Assembly: GCA_947453695.1 (NCBI GenBank)
Contig: CANGHW010000019.1
Coordinates: 1 to 64,000, forward strand
Source of the DNA: Opitutia bacterium
GTDB lineage: Bacteria > Verrucomicrobiota > Verrucomicrobiia > Opitutales > Opitutaceae
Reading direction: 5' to 3'
Length of the DNA stretch: 64,000 nucleotides
How positions within the stretch are numbered: position 1 is the stretch's first letter; every line of letters begins with the position of its first letter. The notes under the pieces were generated by a model that saw nothing but the letters and a program-made list of their open reading frames with translations, ran no database searches and was not told where the DNA came from. This document shows, piece after piece, positions 25,659 to 35,231 of this stretch. Both the position numbers and the translations under genes were made by a program.

Positions 25659-26027
25659 ATGGCCGATCCCAAGATCCTCGAAACCTTCCCGAATCCTGCT
25701 CCGCATCGCGACTACGTGATCGAGCATTCGCACCACGAATTTACGTCGATGTGCCCAATCACCGGACATCCTGATTTCGCCACGATCAAGGTCCGCTTCG
25801 TGCCCGAAAAGACCTGCGTCGAGTTGAAATCGCTCAAGCTATATTTTCACGCCTTCCGCAATGCCGGCATCTTTTTCGAAGCGGTGACCAACAAGATTTG
25901 CGATGATATTGGCAATACCCTGCAGCCCCGCGAGCTGACCATCATTGCCGATTGGAAAGGCCGCGGTGGCATCACCTCGATCGTGACGGCCACGTGGTCC
26001 CCCAAGAAGGCCAAGAAGCGGGGCTGA
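25659..26027 (+). CDS. queF: NADPH-dependent 7-cyano-7-deazaguanine reductase (preQ0 reductase)
   Basis: This is the short, single-domain QueF type (122 residues from the ATG at 25659). The catalytic Cys lies in HEFTSMCPITGHPDF, followed by IKVRFVPEKTCVELKSLKLY and RNAGIFFEAVTNKI, all conserved. QueF reduces preQ0 to preQ1 in the cytoplasm, a step in making queuosine for tRNA. No other queuosine gene is near. The frame is open 24 codons upstream, but ATG 25659 gives the known family start (MADPKILETFPNP). A strong palindrome follows the gene. Confidence 0.93.
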   Translation: MADPKILETFPNPAPHRDYVIEHSHHEFTSMCPITGHPDFATIKVRFVPEKTCVELKSLKLYFHAFRNAGIFFEAVTNKICDDIGNTLQPRELTIIADWKGRGGITSIVTATWSPKKAKKRG

Positions 26028-26056
26028 CCCTCCCGACCGACGTCGTTCCCTCGACG

Positions 26057-26095
26057 GGTCGCCAAGCCGGATGACGCCCATCCGGCTTGGCGACC
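26057..26095. terminator. 17-bp perfect hairpin downstream of queF
   Basis: GGTCGCCAAGCCGGATG at 26057-26073 pairs without mismatch with 26079-26095 over a 5-nt loop. It lies 30 bp after the queF stop and before the TonB receptor gene. No T run follows on either strand, so it may be a terminator of an unusual kind, an mRNA-stabilising stem or a member of a repeat family. Confidence 0.6.
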
Positions 26096-26157
26096 GTCAA
26101 GTTGCACCGCTCCGCAACTATGCATCTTGGAGCTCCTGACTTAAATCCCAGCTACCG

Positions 26158-28452
26158 ATGACACCTGCCACCCAGCGTCCGATTACTCTTGTTGCCCTCC
26201 TTGCGATGGCCGCCACTGCCCGCGCGCAGACTGCGACTGATCCGGTCGTGGCGCTCGATGAAATCACGGTATCCGCGACGCGTATCGCGCAGCCCGTCTC
26301 CGACGTGCCGGCGAGTGTGTCGGTGATCCGGCTCAACGACGTCTTCAACAACGTGAGCACGTTGCGTGATCTCGCCAAGGCCGAGCCGGGCGTGTCGGTG
26401 CCGGTGTCCTTTGGCGCGACCGGCAATGCGCCCCGCAATTTCCCCACGGCGCGGTCGTTCAACATCCGCGGCCTCGACGGCAATCGCGTGCTCATCCAAG
26501 TCGATGGTGTGCGCCAGCCCGAGCAGTTTACCTTTGGCAACGCGCAGCTCATTGGCCGCGACTACTTCGAGCCCTCGCTCTACCGCACCGCGGAAATCCT
26601 CAAGGGCTCCGCTTCCGCGCTCTACGGCTCCGATGCCGTCGGTGGCGTGTTGTCGTTCATCAGCCCGGCGCCTTCCGCGCTCCTGGCGGAAACGAAGCGC
26701 GACGTGATGGGCGGTCTCTCCTCGTCGTATGCTTCTTCCACGCAGGAGTGGACGCACACGGGTAGCGCGGCCGGACGCTCGGGAGCCGTGGCGGCTTTGG
26801 CGACGGCGACGCATCGCACGGGTCATGAGGCCGAGCCCAACGGCACCTACAAGGCTGACCCCTCGAGCTTCACAATTGATGCCGGGCTGTTCCGCGTGGA
26901 TTACACGCCGGCCAAGGACCAAGTGCTGTTCCTCACTGGAGAAACGTTTACCAAGAAAACCGATGCGGCGTTTCCGAGTCTCATCTCGGCGACGTTTGCC
27001 GGCCAGACCGGCCGCCAGCGCATCACGCGCGACCGCGCGACGCTGGGCTACGACTTTGCAACGACCTCCGGCTACTTCCGCAATGTGCAGGCCCGCCTTT
27101 CGTGGCAGGGCGCCAAAGTCCGCGAGATCTATGAAACGCGGCAATCGATTCCGGTCGGCCCGCCGCCGCCCGCGCCGCAGACCTTTGTGCCGCGCCTGCG
27201 TCTGCGCGATTCTGACTTCCGCAACCGCGGCCTTTCGGGCTCGGTGCAAGTCGAGAGCGCCGCGCAGCTCGGGGGGCGCGCTCACCGCATTCTCTGGGGC
27301 GTGGACGGCTCCGAGACCAAGCAGACGCGCTACGAAGACTTCTCGCAGTTCGACGGCACGACGGGCGCGTTTCTTAACAAGGTGTTCGTCGGGGAAAACT
27401 TCCCGCTGAAGCGCATCCCGGACGGCAAGGTCTCGCGCTACGCCTTCTTCGCGCAGGATGAGGTCAATCTCGATGCGGCGCAGCGCTTCATCGGCACGTG
27501 GGGCCTACGCTTCGATCACTACCGCCTCGGCGTGAGCGATGATGCGCTCTACCAAAACCTCGCCAAGGGCACGCCTCCGGTCGGATTTCAGGAGTGGGCG
27601 GTCGCGCCGAAGCTCGGGCTGCTCTGGCGCGTGAGCGCGCAGGAGACGTTCTTCGCCCGCTATCACCGCGGCTTCCGCAATCCCACCAACGAAGACCTCA
27701 ATGGTTCGATCGTGAACCTCACGACGCCGCCCGTATTTTACCGCACGAAGCCGAATCCTGCGCTCAAGGCGGAGACGAGTGACAGCTTCGATTTCGGCAT
27801 GCGCGCGCGCCGTCCCGGTGCGACTTATGTGATCAGCGTGTTCTACAACGCCTACGAAAACTTCATCGAGACCTTCAGCCCGACGCGCGATCCACAGCTG
27901 CCGAGCTCGCCGACGGATCCGGTGGTCTACCAGTCCAAGAATATCAACCGCGCCCGCATCCATGGAGCGGAGGCGACGGTCGAGTTGCCCTTGGGCCACT
28001 ATGAGAAGTCCCTCGCGGGCACGACATGGTCCAACTCGCTCGCGTGGTCGCGGGGTGACAATCTCGAGGCGGGCAAGCCGCTCAATTCCGTCGAGCCCCT
28101 CAAGTGGGTGAGCGCACTCAGCTATTCGGCCAAGGATAGTTGGGGCGTCCGCCTCACGGGCACGACCCATGCGCGCCAGCGCCGGGTCGATTCCGGTGCG
28201 ATCCTCGCCCTGTGGGACGGCCGTCCGCCGGCCCCGGTGCAGTTTGTGCCCGCGGGTGTGACGCTGCTGGATCTCACGGGCTACGTTAACGTGTCGAAGA
28301 ATGTCCGCCTCAGCGGTGGACTCTACAACGTCACCGACCGCCAATACTGGTATTGGCAGGACGTGCGTGAACTCGACCGGGGTCGCGCCGACCTCCAGCG
28401 CTTCTCCCAGCCCGGGATGAATGCGCGGGTGTCGCTCACGTTGAGCTTCTGA
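26158..28452 (+). CDS. TonB-dependent receptor (heme/hemoglobin-type)
   Basis: The 764-residue outer-membrane protein has a signal peptide (LVALLAMAATARAQ) and a TonB-box-like VALDEITVSATR. The plug domain has NIRGLDGNRVLIQVDGVRQPEQF and ILKGSASALYGSDAVGGVLSF. The barrel ends in the aromatic VSLTLSF. The plug layout and barrel length fit the hemoglobin/transferrin receptor group, but the ligand is not proven. TonB and ExbBD genes are not in the window. It stands alone between the queF hairpin and a broken PDZ gene. Confidence 0.85.
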   Translation: MTPATQRPITLVALLAMAATARAQTATDPVVALDEITVSATRIAQPVSDVPASVSVIRLNDVFNNVSTLRDLAKAEPGVSVPVSFGATGNAPRNFPTARSFNIRGLDGNRVLIQVDGVRQPEQFTFGNAQLIGRDYFEPSLYRTAEILKGSASALYGSDAVGGVLSFISPAPSALLAETKRDVMGGLSSSYASSTQEWTHTGSAAGRSGAVAALATATHRTGHEAEPNGTYKADPSSFTIDAGLFRVDYTPAKDQVLFLTGETFTKKTDAAFPSLISATFAGQTGRQRITRDRATLGYDFATTSGYFRNVQARLSWQGAKVREIYETRQSIPVGPPPPAPQTFVPRLRLRDSDFRNRGLSGSVQVESAAQLGGRAHRILWGVDGSETKQTRYEDFSQFDGTTGAFLNKVFVGENFPLKRIPDGKVSRYAFFAQDEVNLDAAQRFIGTWGLRFDHYRLGVSDDALYQNLAKGTPPVGFQEWAVAPKLGLLWRVSAQETFFARYHRGFRNPTNEDLNGSIVNLTTPPVFYRTKPNPALKAETSDSFDFGMRARRPGATYVISVFYNAYENFIETFSPTRDPQLPSSPTDPVVYQSKNINRARIHGAEATVELPLGHYEKSLAGTTWSNSLAWSRGDNLEAGKPLNSVEPLKWVSALSYSAKDSWGVRLTGTTHARQRRVDSGAILALWDGRPPAPVQFVPAGVTLLDLTGYVNVSKNVRLSGGLYNVTDRQYWYWQDVRELDRGRADLQRFSQPGMNARVSLTLSF

Positions 28453-28495
28453 TTCGGCTGGCGCCGGGACCGCGGGGTGTGTTTTCGAATTCACC

Positions 28496-28879
28496 ATGAA
28501 AGCGGTCCTGTGGCTGATGGCATTACTCGTCGGCGAGATCGTCGCCGCCGATTCCGGCGCGCCCGTGCAACTGGAGCCGGTGCGCGTGGCGGCGATCTGG
28601 GCAAGTGCCGAGGTAAGGATTGTTTATCAGCGGTCCAACGAAGATCCGCGCATCTCGTATTTACGCGTCGAGTCCGTGCGCGAAAAATCTGCAGCGGAGC
28701 GTGCGGGGCTGGAGAAAGGCATGTAGATCGTCGCGATCCAGGGTGTCGCGCTCAACGGCCTGTCCGAGGAGGAATACCAGCGGTTGATGCGCACGCCCAT
28801 GGCGGAAACGTTGGCGTTACGAGTGCGTCGCGCCGGGCGCGTGCGCACGGAGGAGCTGCGGATTGCGGTGGCGAAGTGA
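28496..28879 (+). pseudogene. PDZ-domain exported protein interrupted by an amber codon
   Basis: The frame starts MKAVLWLMALLVGEIVAADSG (signal peptide) and runs into a PDZ-like segment (YLRVESVREKSAAERAGLEKGM). It is cut by TAG at 28724-28726, then continues in the same frame as IVAIQGVALNGLSEEEYQRL to a TGA at 28877-28879. The two halves together make one small PDZ protein of about 127 residues, and the stop falls where the family has a residue in GMxIVAIQG. A single base change (for example CAG to TAG) explains it. No frameshift is needed. It could be a recent pseudogene, a sequencing error, or a readthrough site. Confidence 0.75.
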
Positions 28880-29111
28880 TGGGGCCGGGGGGGCTTGGCC
28901 GACTCGGGCGTCGAGACGAAATCCAGTCGCCGCGTGATTCGATCCGGCCACTTTGGCCCGCATGAAGAGTGCAGCTCTCGTGCATCCAGCGTTAGAGGTT
29001 CAGGCATAGTCAGTTTCTTTGTGCCAATGCTTGCCGCGTAGCTTCGGTCCGCCAGCGTGGCGGTCATTCCCCTCGGCCTGTCCCGGCCGTTTTATACTCC
29101 CCCGCTACGCC

Positions 29112-32100
29112 ATGATTCCCCTGATTCGCTCACGCCTGCGCCACGTTGCCGTCGGCTATGCCCTCGCTGCGTCCCATGCCCTCGCTCAGTCGATTGCGCC
29201 GACTGCTCCCCGACCTGCCACCGAGGAAAAACCAGTGGCGCCCGAGGCCGTCATGCTCTCGGTCTTCGAGGTGAACACCGACAAGGACAATGGCTTTGCC
29301 GCCGCCAGTTCGCTCGCCGGCGGTCGCCTCGCGCTCGATTTGCGCGATACCCCCGCGGCCTACTCTGTCATCACGCGCGAGTTCATCGACGCGCTCGGCA
29401 TCACCGATCTGCAGAACGCCGCCGAGTGGACCACCGGAGGCACACTCAACGTCGATAATGGCCTGCAGAATTTTTTCGCGTCCCCGATTAACTACACCAT
29501 CCGCGGCACCGGCAACAGCCGCCCGCAGAGGAATTTCTTCCCGCAGTTCAACAACGGCGACAGCTACAACCTTGAGCGTTACGACTTTGGCCGTGGGCCC
29601 AACGCCATCCTCTTCGGCAACGGCTCGATCGGCGGCGTGAGTTCGTCTACCACCAAACGCGCGCAGACGAACCGCCAGTCGCAGACCGTGCAGCTCAGTG
29701 TCGGCTCGTGGCGCAATTACCGCGCAACGTTCGACGTCAACCAGCCGCTCACCAAGAAGCTCGCCCTCCGCACCGCGGCGGTCTGGGGCGACAGCGATGG
29801 CTGGCGCATGAAGGACTTCGACAAGCGCAAGGCAGCCTTCGTCACCACCACACTGCGTCCCTGGCGCGATGCCGAGTTTCGTCTCGAGGGTGAATACGGC
29901 ACCAATTCCCGCCAGTCTGGCTTCACCACGCTCGATGACCGCCTCTCGGGTTGGGACGGGAAGACGACCTATAACGCGCCAGTCGCAGCCACCACGCTGC
30001 CCACCAACGCCAACGCGCTCGGAATTACGCGGCGCGGTGCCAACTACTTCGTCTACGACCCGTTTTCGTCATCGCGGGCGATCATGAACTATCAGAACGA
30101 CCCCGTGACGCTCTCCGGCGGCGCGAGCACCACAACCCCGATTGGTAATTTCCTGCAGGGCGCGCTGCCCACGTTTAACAGCGCCAACACCACTTTCCTC
30201 CACGCGATCGACATTCCGTCGAACCGCTTTGATCGCGCCATTGCGGGCTCGTTCTTCCGCATCCCTTCGGAGGAATTTACTATTTCGCCCGATGCCCCCG
30301 TGCTCCAGCAGCAGTTCAAGGATCTTCAGTTTACCTACAACCAGCGGCTCGGAAGTTTCTTCTTCGAGGTCGCCGCCGACGTGAACCGCGCGCGCTCCTT
30401 CATTAACGGCGAACAGAACCGCAGCAGCGCCGACACCTACATCGACATCAATCGCGTGCGCCCCGACGGCTCCAATAACCCGAATTTCCTCCAGCCCTAC
30501 GGTGACGGCCAACTCATGCGCGGTTACCGCACGTTTGACTACAATAACATCCGTGGCGCCGCGGCCTACGTTTGGAATACTCGCTTCGGTAACTTCTCCT
30601 TCAATGCCCTCGGCGGCATCAACCAAGGCGAGGAAACCTCCGACTACCGCTACCTCAGCATCGCCCAAGGCAACGACCACCGGCAGTGGGGCTTCCTCGA
30701 GTCCACCGTGCTCCAGAGTGTCCGTATCCGCCGCTATTGGAACGAGCTCAGCCGCCCCATCCCGGACCTCTCGCTCGGCACGATCCGCCTCTACGATCCG
30801 AATCCTGCCACGCGCACGGACAAGGAAATCAAGCCGATCTGGGCCGTGAACATCGCGCGGCGCGACACCGAGTCCATCAACACCTCCAACTTCAAATACC
30901 TCCTCGGCTCCATCAACGCGAAGTTCTTCAAAGACCGCCTCGTGATCCTTGGTGCGCTGCGCTACGACTCCTATTTCTTCCGCACGCTGCAGCAGCTCGA
31001 CAAGGGCGACTACCCGCTCGATTGGGACGGCCTGCACCGCATCATGCGCCCGGCCGCACCGGCTGACTATTCGACGCTTACCTTCCGCCAACGGGATAAC
31101 AACGGGAACCCAATCGGCGCGCCCCAGGAAGCCGCCATCCGGCCGCGCATCGCGCCCAACGGCGACCGCGACCCGCTCTACGCCAACGACCGCTTCAAGG
31201 ACGACTTCAATCCGCCGCCCGTCACCGGCAGCCAGATCACCCGTTCCATGGGCTCGGTGCTCCATCTCACCAATTGGATCAACCCGTCGTTCAACTTCTC
31301 GGAGACCTTCAATCCCCCCAGCGGCATCGTCCGCATCGACGGCCGCCTCCTCGATCCCACCATCGCGACCGGCACGGACTACGGTTTGCGCATGGAGCTT
31401 TTCCAAAACCGCCTGAATCTCAATTTTACCTACTACGAGACCAAGGAGGTAAATAGCATCATCGGCACGGACGGCCCGAACTTCTTCACGACGCTCTACC
31501 AGGCCAATGTTGTCGGCGACCTCTCGGCGACCGGTCGCAACATCCGCGGCGCTGGCGACCTGCCCGTGCAATATCGCGACATCCGCACTCGCTCCGGCAA
31601 AGGCTTTGAAGTCGAGGTGGTCTTCAATCCCACCAAGGCGTTCCGGCTCACCGGCAGCGTCAGCCTGCCGAAAGTCTACGAGTCCAATCTCAATCCCGAT
31701 GTGAAGGCCTACATCGACAAAAACATGACGCTCTTCCAGCAGATCGCTGCGGATGCCGGTGTGCTGATCGACGCCAACAACGTCGCGAGCGTGAACCTCG
31801 CCATCCCGGTTAATCAGCGCTCGCCTGACGCGACGAACGCGACGAACGCCTACAACAACATCGTCGCCTTCCGGCAGAACATCATCGAAGGCAAGCGCCT
31901 CAACCAGGACCAACCCATCGTCAATATTTTCGCCGACTATACGATCCAACGCACCCTGCTGAAGGGGCTGCGCGTCGGCGCCGGCGTGCGCTACCGTGGA
32001 AAGCAGATCGTCGGCTCGCGCGGCTCCGACACGATCGCGGATCCAGCCAATCCATTGCGTGCCATCGACGATCCTAATGTCAGCGCTTACACGCCGGTCT

Positions 32101-32363
32101 ATACGCCCAACGACTACTACATCGTGACGTCGACGTTGAACTATACCTGGCGCTTCAAGAATCGCCGCGAAATGCAGGCGAATCTCGTGATTAACAATCT
32201 CCTCAATGACCGCGGTCCGCAGTATTCGTCGATTGCGCAGGCCGCGTCGGCCCTCAGGCCCAAGGGCGGAGATTACACGAGTCCGGCGCGCGAGACCGTG
32301 CCGATCTCTTTCGCGCTAAAACAGCCGATCAGCTACAATTTTCAGCTTACCCTGAAGCTCTGA
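29112..32363 (+). CDS. Large TonB-dependent receptor, plug domain protein
   Basis: The protein has 1083 residues from the ATG at 29112. The signal peptide is VAVGYALAASHALA, and the TonB box region is VMLSVFEVNTDKD. The plug domain has LRDTPAAYSVITREFIDALGITDLQNAAEWT, INYTIRGTGNSRPQRNF and FGRGPNAILFGNGSIGGVSSSTTKRA. The barrel ends ISYNFQLTLKL. Such receptors of more than 1000 residues are expanded in Opitutaceae and relatives and take up siderophores or glycans. This one has no SusD-like partner. The frame is open upstream to 29019, but that part has no signal-like character. A TATACT at 29093-29098 lies 14 bp before the ATG and may belong to the promoter. Confidence 0.85.
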   Translation: MIPLIRSRLRHVAVGYALAASHALAQSIAPTAPRPATEEKPVAPEAVMLSVFEVNTDKDNGFAAASSLAGGRLALDLRDTPAAYSVITREFIDALGITDLQNAAEWTTGGTLNVDNGLQNFFASPINYTIRGTGNSRPQRNFFPQFNNGDSYNLERYDFGRGPNAILFGNGSIGGVSSSTTKRAQTNRQSQTVQLSVGSWRNYRATFDVNQPLTKKLALRTAAVWGDSDGWRMKDFDKRKAAFVTTTLRPWRDAEFRLEGEYGTNSRQSGFTTLDDRLSGWDGKTTYNAPVAATTLPTNANALGITRRGANYFVYDPFSSSRAIMNYQNDPVTLSGGASTTTPIGNFLQGALPTFNSANTTFLHAIDIPSNRFDRAIAGSFFRIPSEEFTISPDAPVLQQQFKDLQFTYNQRLGSFFFEVAADVNRARSFINGEQNRSSADTYIDINRVRPDGSNNPNFLQPYGDGQLMRGYRTFDYNNIRGAAAYVWNTRFGNFSFNALGGINQGEETSDYRYLSIAQGNDHRQWGFLESTVLQSVRIRRYWNELSRPIPDLSLGTIRLYDPNPATRTDKEIKPIWAVNIARRDTESINTSNFKYLLGSINAKFFKDRLVILGALRYDSYFFRTLQQLDKGDYPLDWDGLHRIMRPAAPADYSTLTFRQRDNNGNPIGAPQEAAIRPRIAPNGDRDPLYANDRFKDDFNPPPVTGSQITRSMGSVLHLTNWINPSFNFSETFNPPSGIVRIDGRLLDPTIATGTDYGLRMELFQNRLNLNFTYYETKEVNSIIGTDGPNFFTTLYQANVVGDLSATGRNIRGAGDLPVQYRDIRTRSGKGFEVEVVFNPTKAFRLTGSVSLPKVYESNLNPDVKAYIDKNMTLFQQIAADAGVLIDANNVASVNLAIPVNQRSPDATNATNAYNNIVAFRQNIIEGKRLNQDQPIVNIFADYTIQRTLLKGLRVGAGVRYRGKQIVGSRGSDTIADPANPLRAIDDPNVSAYTPVYTPNDYYIVTSTLNYTWRFKNRREMQANLVINNLLNDRGPQYSSIAQAASALRPKGGDYTSPARETVPISFALKQPISYNFQLTLKL

Positions 32364-32380
32364 TCCGCGCCCGGTGACTT

Positions 32381-32410
32381 GCGGAACGAGGGAATCTCAC
32401 CTCGTTCCGC
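32381..32410 (+). promoter_or_regulatory. Hairpin directly before the HtrA-like start
   Basis: GCGGAACGAG at 32381-32390 pairs perfectly with CTCGTTCCGC at 32401-32410 over a 10-nt loop. It ends 2 bp before the ATG at 32413 and would cover any ribosome site. It may control translation, or end the TonB receptor transcript that stops 18 bp upstream. If the GTG at 32374 is the real start it would lie inside the gene. Confidence 0.55.
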
Positions 32411-32412
32411 GA

Positions 32413-33399
32413 ATGATTGAATCGTTTCTCGCTCCCGTCGCCGGTGCGCCGGCGGATGAAGGTTTGCTCGACGCTTACTCCCAAGCGGTCTCGTCGGCGG
32501 TGGTTGCGGCGCATCCGGCCGTGGTTCACATTGAGGTGCGCGGCAACGACGCGCCCGGCGGCTCGGGCTCCGGATTTTTCATTTCTCCGGACGGCTATCT
32601 GGTGACCAACAGTCATGTCGTGCACGGCGCGCGCGAACTGCGCGTCTTCCTCGCTGACGGACGCAAGCTCGCCGCGGACCTCATCGGTGACGACCCCGAC
32701 ACGGACCTCGCGGTATTGCGCGTAAGTGCGGATGAGATTGCGCATCTATCGCTCGCTGACAGTGCCGCGGTGCGTCCCGGGCAGATCGCCATCGCGATTG
32801 GCTCGCCGATGGGTTTCCAGCAAACGGTCACGGCCGGGGTGGTGAGTGGTCTCGGACGTTCGTTGCGCGGTGCGTCGGGCCGGCTCATCGACAATGTGAT
32901 CCAGACGGATGCCGCTTTGAATCCGGGCAACTCCGGCGGGCCGCTGATCAACACGAGTGGCAGCGTGATTGGCGTCAACACGGCCATCATCCGCCCGGCG
33001 CAGGGCATCTGCTTTGCCATCGCGAGCAATACTGTGCGCTGGGTGGTCGCATGGCTCATTAAGGACGGACGCATTCGGCGGAGCTACATCGGCGTCGCTG
33101 GACAGACCGTGCCACTCATCCGCAAGGTGGCGCGTTACCACCGCCTCGTTCAAGATACGGGCGTGCTCGTGGCGGGCCTCGAATCCGCGAGCCCCGCAGT
33201 CCGCGCGGGGCTACAGGAAGGTGACATCGTGATCGCACTCGATGGAGTGGAGACTCCCGCGGTGGATGCACTGCACAAGCAACTCACCGGCGAGCGAATC
33301 GGTGAGCGCGCGATTGTGACTTTTCTCCGCGGTGCCGAGCTGCGCCGTCACGCAATTATTCCGATGGAAATGCCCCCACCGCAGGTGCGAAACGGGTAG
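32413..33399 (+). CDS. HtrA/DegP-like S1C serine protease with PDZ domain
   Basis: The protein has 328 residues from ATG 32413. The trypsin-like domain has the triad His in TNSHVVHG, Asp in DPDTDLAVLRV and Ser in NPGNSGGPLINTSG. One PDZ domain follows (about residues 230-320: GVLVAGLESASPAVRAGLQEGDIVIALDGV). HtrA proteases refold or degrade damaged envelope proteins, but here no signal peptide or membrane anchor is seen. It is either cytoplasmic or exported in another way. A GTG start at 32374 adds 13 residues and still gives no signal peptide. It is convergent with the cytochrome/WD40 gene. Confidence 0.9.
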   Translation: MIESFLAPVAGAPADEGLLDAYSQAVSSAVVAAHPAVVHIEVRGNDAPGGSGSGFFISPDGYLVTNSHVVHGARELRVFLADGRKLAADLIGDDPDTDLAVLRVSADEIAHLSLADSAAVRPGQIAIAIGSPMGFQQTVTAGVVSGLGRSLRGASGRLIDNVIQTDAALNPGNSGGPLINTSGSVIGVNTAIIRPAQGICFAIASNTVRWVVAWLIKDGRIRRSYIGVAGQTVPLIRKVARYHRLVQDTGVLVAGLESASPAVRAGLQEGDIVIALDGVETPAVDALHKQLTGERIGERAIVTFLRGAELRRHAIIPMEMPPPQVRNG

Positions 33400-33427
33400 C
33401 GATAGAGTCGAGGCGTGTGGCCCAAGC

Positions 33428-35224
33428 CTATTCCAGTGAGGTGACCTTGCCGGCGGGGCCCGATGATTGGACGGACTGCCACTTGGCGAGGGACTTTTGA
33501 GCGGCGGCGAGTTTGGCGCGGGCTTCCTCAATGGAAGTCTTCGCGGTAGCAACGGACTTGGCGGCGGTCTCTAGCCGCTTGTTGGCCTCGGCGATAGTTT
33601 TCTGCTGGTCGACGAGTTTGGCCTCGAGGGATTTGAGCGTGGCGGGCGTCTGTTCGGCGGCGGGCTTGGCTTTTTCGGCGGTGAGCGCCGTGCGTGTGAC
33701 GTCACGGTTGAGTTTGAGCTCTTCGAGCTTGGCCTTGGCGGCGATGACTTCCTTTTCGGCGGGAGCAACGGAGGCGACGGCTTGATCGATGGACTTTTGG
33801 ATCGCCGGGATACTCTCGGTGAGACGTTGGACGCGTTCGGCGAGCGGGGGCGGATTCGATTCGAGTTCGCCGAGCGGTTTGCCGGTTTCGGTGTCCCAGA
33901 CGAAGACGCGACCGACCCAGTCGCTGGCGATGATGCGTTTGTCGTCGTCGCTGAAGGTCACGCGGTGCGGGAGGTCGCCGGTAAAGGCGTAGGCGCGGAC
34001 GTTGCGGCCGGCGGTTTCCCAGAGCTGGACTTTGTTATCGCGGCCGGCCGAGACGATGCGGCCGTCGTGCGAGAAGCGGGCGGAGAGGACGCCGCCGGGG
34101 TTGGCGTTGAGGGAGCGGAGGGCGGTGCCGTCGGAGGCCTTCCAGAGTTTCACCGTGCCGTCTTCGGAGGCGGAGAGGAGCATCTCGGAGTCGGCGCGCC
34201 AGCTGACGGAGGTGATGGCGCCTTTGTGGCCGGGGAGGGTGAACATTTCCTGGCCGGTGCCGGCTTCCCAGAGGACGAGGCCGCCGTTGCGGTCGCCGCT
34301 GGCGAGAAACTTGCCGTCGGGGGAAAACTCCACGGCGGTGACCCATTCGGTGTGTTTCTTGAGGCGGTGTTCGAGGGTGCCGTCGGCGGTGCGGTAGATC
34401 TTGAGGACGCGGTCCGGGCCGCCGAGGGCGATCCATTTTTGATCGGAGCTGAGGTCGGCGGAGAGGACAGAGTCGTATTGGTCGCCGACGGTGATGACGC
34501 GTTCGCCGGTGGTGATGTCCCAGACGACGACGGCGCCGGAGTGGCCGCCGCGGCCGCCGCCGGCGAGGAGAAGTTTGCCGTTGCGGGAGAATTTCAGGTC
34601 GTGCGGGAAGCCCTCGGGAAACGGGAGGACGCCGGCGAACTCGAGGTCGTCGGTGCGGTAGAGGACGACTTGCTTGGACTCGGCGAGGGCGACGACGGGC
34701 GCCCATGGACTGCGCGCGAGGGCGCCGAGCGCGGAGCCATGGAGGGCGCGGACGACGGGGTCGAGCGGGAGCTTGCCCGGGAGCGGGGGCGGGCCCTCGG
34801 GTTTGCCGACCGCGGTGACTTTGAGGGAAAGGTCGGCGGTGGGCTTGCCGGCGAGGGCTTTGCTGTTGAGGCCTTGGAGGAGGCCGCCGGCGATCCAAGC
34901 TTTGATGACGCCGATTTCCTTGTCGGAGAGCTTCGACTTCGGCGGCATCGCCGGCTCGTCAGTTTGGAGAACGGATTTGTAGAGCTGGCTGCCATCAGGG
35001 TCACCGGCGTTGACGGTGGCGCCGCTGCCGCCGCCCTTCATAACGGCGCTGAAGGAGGTGAGATCGAGGTCGCCCTTAATCTTGTCGGGGTTGTGACACT
35101 TGAGGCAGTTGTCGCGGAAGATCGGCAGAACGTCGTCCTCGTAGGTGACCTTCTTCGCGTCGGCAGCGAATGCGACTGCAGCGGTGGCGAGCAGCGAGGT
35201 GAGCAGGGAACGAGCGGCGGGCAT
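33428..35224 (-). CDS. Exported c-type cytochrome with WD40 propeller (planctomycete type)
   Basis: The 598-residue protein has a signal peptide (LLTSLLATAAVAFAADA). A planctomycete-type cytochrome C domain follows, with VLPIFRDNCLKCHNP, whose CLKCH is the heme motif, and the distal EPAMPPKSKLSD. Residues about 160-460 form at least six WD40-like repeats (DGTVKLWKASDG, DNKVQLWETAG, GRVFVWDTETG). The last 130 residues are a Lys/Ala-rich coiled coil. It is the last gene of the four-gene set that begins at 41569, 7 bp after the DUF1549/DUF1553 gene. The set is typical of PVC bacteria. The role of the cytochrome in it is not known. Confidence 0.88.
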   Translation of the reverse strand: MPAARSLLTSLLATAAVAFAADAKKVTYEDDVLPIFRDNCLKCHNPDKIKGDLDLTSFSAVMKGGGSGATVNAGDPDGSQLYKSVLQTDEPAMPPKSKLSDKEIGVIKAWIAGGLLQGLNSKALAGKPTADLSLKVTAVGKPEGPPPLPGKLPLDPVVRALHGSALGALARSPWAPVVALAESKQVVLYRTDDLEFAGVLPFPEGFPHDLKFSRNGKLLLAGGGRGGHSGAVVVWDITTGERVITVGDQYDSVLSADLSSDQKWIALGGPDRVLKIYRTADGTLEHRLKKHTEWVTAVEFSPDGKFLASGDRNGGLVLWEAGTGQEMFTLPGHKGAITSVSWRADSEMLLSASEDGTVKLWKASDGTALRSLNANPGGVLSARFSHDGRIVSAGRDNKVQLWETAGRNVRAYAFTGDLPHRVTFSDDDKRIIASDWVGRVFVWDTETGKPLGELESNPPPLAERVQRLTESIPAIQKSIDQAVASVAPAEKEVIAAKAKLEELKLNRDVTRTALTAEKAKPAAEQTPATLKSLEAKLVDQQKTIAEANKRLETAAKSVATAKTSIEEARAKLAAAQKSLAKWQSVQSSGPAGKVTSLE

Positions 35225-35231
35225 GGGCGGC

